Assembly: GCA_020638055.1 (NCBI GenBank)
Contig: JACKJH010000003.1
Coordinates: forward strand, 248,001 to 312,000
DNA: 64,000 bases
Reading direction: 5' to 3'
From: Hyphomicrobiaceae bacterium
Lineage (GTDB): Bacteria; Pseudomonadota; Alphaproteobacteria; Rhizobiales; Hyphomicrobiaceae
Shown here: positions 62,022 to 64,000 of the stretch, one piece after another
Numbering within the stretch: position 1 is the first letter of the stretch
Layout of the letters: each line of letters begins with the position of its first letter
Program-made: the position numbers and the translations under genes
The notes under the pieces: generated by a model
What the model was told of the DNA's origin: nothing
The model's input: the letters and a program-made list of their open reading frames with translations, nothing else
Database searches by the model: none

Positions 62022-62486
62022 TCACGCCGCGTGAGATGCTGCGGGCGAAACAAGCACTTCGCGTAGCGCTTTGGCATCTGGAGCGGTGCGCAAACGCTCA
62101 AGCATGGCTGGTTCGCGCACCAGGCGCGAAATGCGGGCCAGCGCCTTCAGATGATCACCCGAGGCATGCTCGGGTGCGAGCAGCAGAAAAACCAGGTCAA
62201 CCGGCTCATTGTCCGGAGCATCAAAATCGATCGGCGTTTCGATACGCGCGAAAATACAGATGATCGATTTCAGGCTGCGGAATTTCACGTGCGGAATGGC
62301 GATGCCTCGTCCAAACCCAGTTGAACCGAGCCGCTCGCGTTGTAACAAGGCGTCGAATATGTCGCGTTGCTCCAGACCGGAGACATCGGCTGCGCGTTGC
62401 GCGAGCTCCTGCAGCGCCTGTTTTTTGCTCTTCGCTTTGAGCGACGCAATGACGCCGTCCTTTGCCAGGTGATCGCCAAGATCCAT
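62022..62486 (-). CDS. ptsN: PTS IIA-like nitrogen regulatory protein
   Basis: The terminal phosphate acceptor of the nitrogen-related phosphotransferase chain (PtsP-PtsO-PtsN), which regulates rather than transports. 154 residues from the ATG at 62486 (a TTG at 62507 is also open). Phosphorylated His66 is in GFGRGIAIPHVKFRSL; the C-terminal part HLKALARISRLVREPAMLER is also typical. It follows hpf on the same strand with a 270-base gap, as in rpoN-hpf-ptsN clusters. A GC hairpin (CACGCGGC / GCCGCGTG, 62008-62033) lies across its stop. Confidence 0.94.
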   Translation of the reverse strand: MDLGDHLAKDGVIASLKAKSKKQALQELAQRAADVSGLEQRDIFDALLQRERLGSTGFGRGIAIPHVKFRSLKSIICIFARIETPIDFDAPDNEPVDLVFLLLAPEHASGDHLKALARISRLVREPAMLERLRTAPDAKALREVLVSPAASHAA

Positions 62487-62757
62487 TGTTCGCGTCCCAC
62501 TCGTCAAAGTTTAGGAAGGTATGCCGGAAGTCGTCTGCCGTCCGGCCTTTGCCCCGTCCTGTTTTGCCTCGATGGCACTCACCCGAACGCATGCCCCCAA
62601 CTTCGAGGCAAGGCGGTTGCTCGTGGCTTAGGTCGATCCTCGTTCAACCCCACATGGTCTGACTGCCCAAGGCGCACGTTTACCCTTGGTGTTCAGTCTC
62701 AACCCATATGCAAACTCAAGAAACATGCCAAAGTTGCGGCAGGTTTCCCGTCTGTCT

Positions 62758-63375
62758 TCAACTGGTTTGGAGTTCACCAGCGTTTGCGCGCTTATCCGCG
62801 ACTTCCTCGGCCGGATCAATCCAACCAATGTTTCCATCGTGGCGTCTATACACCACATTAAGCCCACCGTGTGCAGCATTTCTGAAAACCAGGAACTGAT
62901 TTTCCGATAAATCAAGCTGCATGACCGCAGCACTCACAGTCAATGCACGAATGCCTCGCTCTGCCTCTGCGATAATCATCGGGTGTTCAGGCGTCGGCCC
63001 GTTGTCTTCATCCTCCGAAACCTGGACTGTATAGTCTCGCGCGAAGCTTTCATCGCCGAAAGTGTCATGATCACGGCCATTGTGATGATTTTTTAAGCGT
63101 CTTTTGTAGCGCCTCACCCTTTTTTCAAGACGATCAATGGCAGCATCGGCACTTGAATAGGCGTCGCCGCCGTCACCATGCGCCTCAACCAGAAGTCCGG
63201 TGCGAAGACGAATCGAGCAATTGGTGCGGAAACCGGTTTTGTCTTTCTCCAGACGCACATGACCGGAGATTTCCGGGCCGATATACTTCTCCAGGACCGT
63301 CGAAATCTTATCTACTGCATAGGATTTGTAGGCATCGCCTGCATCAACATTTTTACCGGTAACCTGAATTGTCAT
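62758..63375 (-). CDS. hpf: Ribosome hibernation promoting factor, long form
   Basis: 205 residues. The N-terminal domain (MTIQVTGKNVDAGDAYKSYA ... RRYKRRLKNHHNGRDHDTFG) binds the 30S decoding region; the C-terminal domain (MIIAEAERGIRALTVSAAVM ... VYRRHDGNIGWIDP) drives 100S dimer formation. Both domains and the linker are complete, so it is the long HPF that makes 100S ribosomes alone. Stress or stationary-phase control is expected. No rpoN follows upstream within the 600 bases left in the window. Confidence 0.95.
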   Translation of the reverse strand: MTIQVTGKNVDAGDAYKSYAVDKISTVLEKYIGPEISGHVRLEKDKTGFRTNCSIRLRTGLLVEAHGDGGDAYSSADAAIDRLEKRVRRYKRRLKNHHNGRDHDTFGDESFARDYTVQVSEDEDNGPTPEHPMIIAEAERGIRALTVSAAVMQLDLSENQFLVFRNAAHGGLNVVYRRHDGNIGWIDPAEEVADKRANAGELQTS

Positions 63376-64000
63376 ATTTCAACCTGTGAGTGTAGTTGTG
63401 ATTGCTTGAGGTTCGGCTGTTGCTTGAAACTACTTCAATTGATGACGAAGCAGTTGGAGCGTTCCTAATGCGGATAGAACGGAGAACTCCCCGGGGTATC
63501 TAGCGCTCTGGTTGAATGGTGCACCCGCCATTTTGCGGCACTCCGACGAATTATAGCGCACATTCGGCCTCCCGTTTGAAAAGAGTTGTAGAAGACGATT
63601 TCAGTCAGCGGAGACGCGAATTCGCTTCCAGCAGCAGTGCCAATTCGTGGTTGCCGCTTGCGTTGTTCCGGGCCTGCCATTGCAACCTCACGCCAAGCGC
63701 GTCAACCATCACGAAACCCGGTTCATAATCCAAATAGCTGCCTTTCGCGAACTATCACCTCAAGTCGGTGGTATCCGAGAAGGGCTACAAATTCTCTCAT
63801 TACTTTCCTAAGCAGATGCATTCAATAAATTCTGACCCGATGAATGTTCCAGTTGCTGATAGGCAGGGAAAATCAAAAGGATTTCCATGAGTTTACCGGA
63901 ATTTTTACCCTAACACTCGCTTCGAGTGAAACAAGGTGGAATGTGGCAGTGTCCCAGATATCGCGTTCACGATTTTAAACACGGCCTAAACGCTCGGTCA
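63376..64000. other. Intergenic region upstream of hpf; no gene recognised
   Basis: About 625 bases. The hpf promoter should be in the first 150. A minus-strand frame at about 63605-63755 (YLDYEPGFVMVDALGVRLQW, ending LLLEANSRLR) has no start and may be a gene relic or chance. The last 200 bases are AT-rich with no feature I can name. Confidence 0.5.

Noticed and set aside
63605..63755. Minus-strand frame YLDYEPGFVMVDALG... as a gene end
   Set aside because: No start codon in frame, no family recognised; recorded only as a possible relic.

Overview
This 64 kb window looks like a chromosomal segment of an alphaproteobacterium of the order Hyphomicrobiales (Rhizobiales). The signs are a FzlA-like glutathione S-transferase fold protein next to queG and an uppP-type phosphatase, three-subunit proton-translocating transhydrogenase genes preceded by a 48-residue aa3-oxidase subunit IV-like gene, hpf-ptsN, a K+-independent H+-pyrophosphatase, and many short palindromic mosaic repeats, one family of which resembles the RIME/Bru-RS/ABC elements of this order. 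The genus cannot be named from the sequence. Most of the window is ordinary core genome; there is no phage, plasmid gene, transposase gene, CRISPR array, rRNA or tRNA that I can see.

Layout. 1-7 kb: gcvT (cut by the left edge) behind a tandem glycine riboswitch, a GT39-type membrane glycosyltransferase, hppA, and a DUF937-type protein. 7-16 kb: a small secreted protein, a DUF2157/GDYXXLXY membrane pair, a lipoprotein with a possible Cys-His-Asp triad, trmFO, and a two-gene unit of a membrane-anchored NrtA/SsuA-like binding protein with a hybrid histidine kinase. 16-27 kb: beta-carbonic anhydrase, methylmalonyl-CoA mutase (mutA and the large subunit, separated by a 64-residue membrane peptide gene), a HerA-like ATPase, a cytochrome c, a patatin lipoprotein and sodB. 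28-38 kb: an H-NS-family protein, CCA-adding enzyme with a CoA-type Nudix hydrolase, secreted proteins of unknown function (including a probable pair of distant paralogues), and an ABC1/UbiB kinase. 38-51 kb: the pnt operon, two paralogous alpha/beta hydrolases around a secreted HExxH protein, rpsU, purEK, a MarC protein, two YdcH proteins and a secreted GH3 enzyme. 51-64 kb: an acyl-CoA synthetase, a TauE-type permease, a degenerate L,D-transpeptidase-like protein, a coiled-coil lipoprotein, fzlA-queG-epimerase, uppP, ptsN and hpf.

The most unusual feature is the repeat content of the intergenic regions. At least four families of CTAG-bounded hairpin elements occur: alpha (about 105 bp, RIME-like), beta (about 76 bp), gamma (145 bp) and delta (166-167 bp). 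Alpha, gamma and delta share one design: hairpin, a linker of about 20 bp ending in GCTAG, second hairpin, with CTAG at the borders of intact gamma and delta copies. One delta copy sits exactly inside a gamma copy with the CTAG duplicated (removing 163 bp restores a 145-bp gamma), and two delta copies begin in the TAG stop codons of genes. A separate 271-bp MITE-like element with about 32-bp terminal inverted repeats lies at 44390-44660, and single ends of the same family are scattered, one of them encoding the last residues of QueG. This is direct evidence for recent mobility of non-coding elements whose mobilising enzyme is not in the window.
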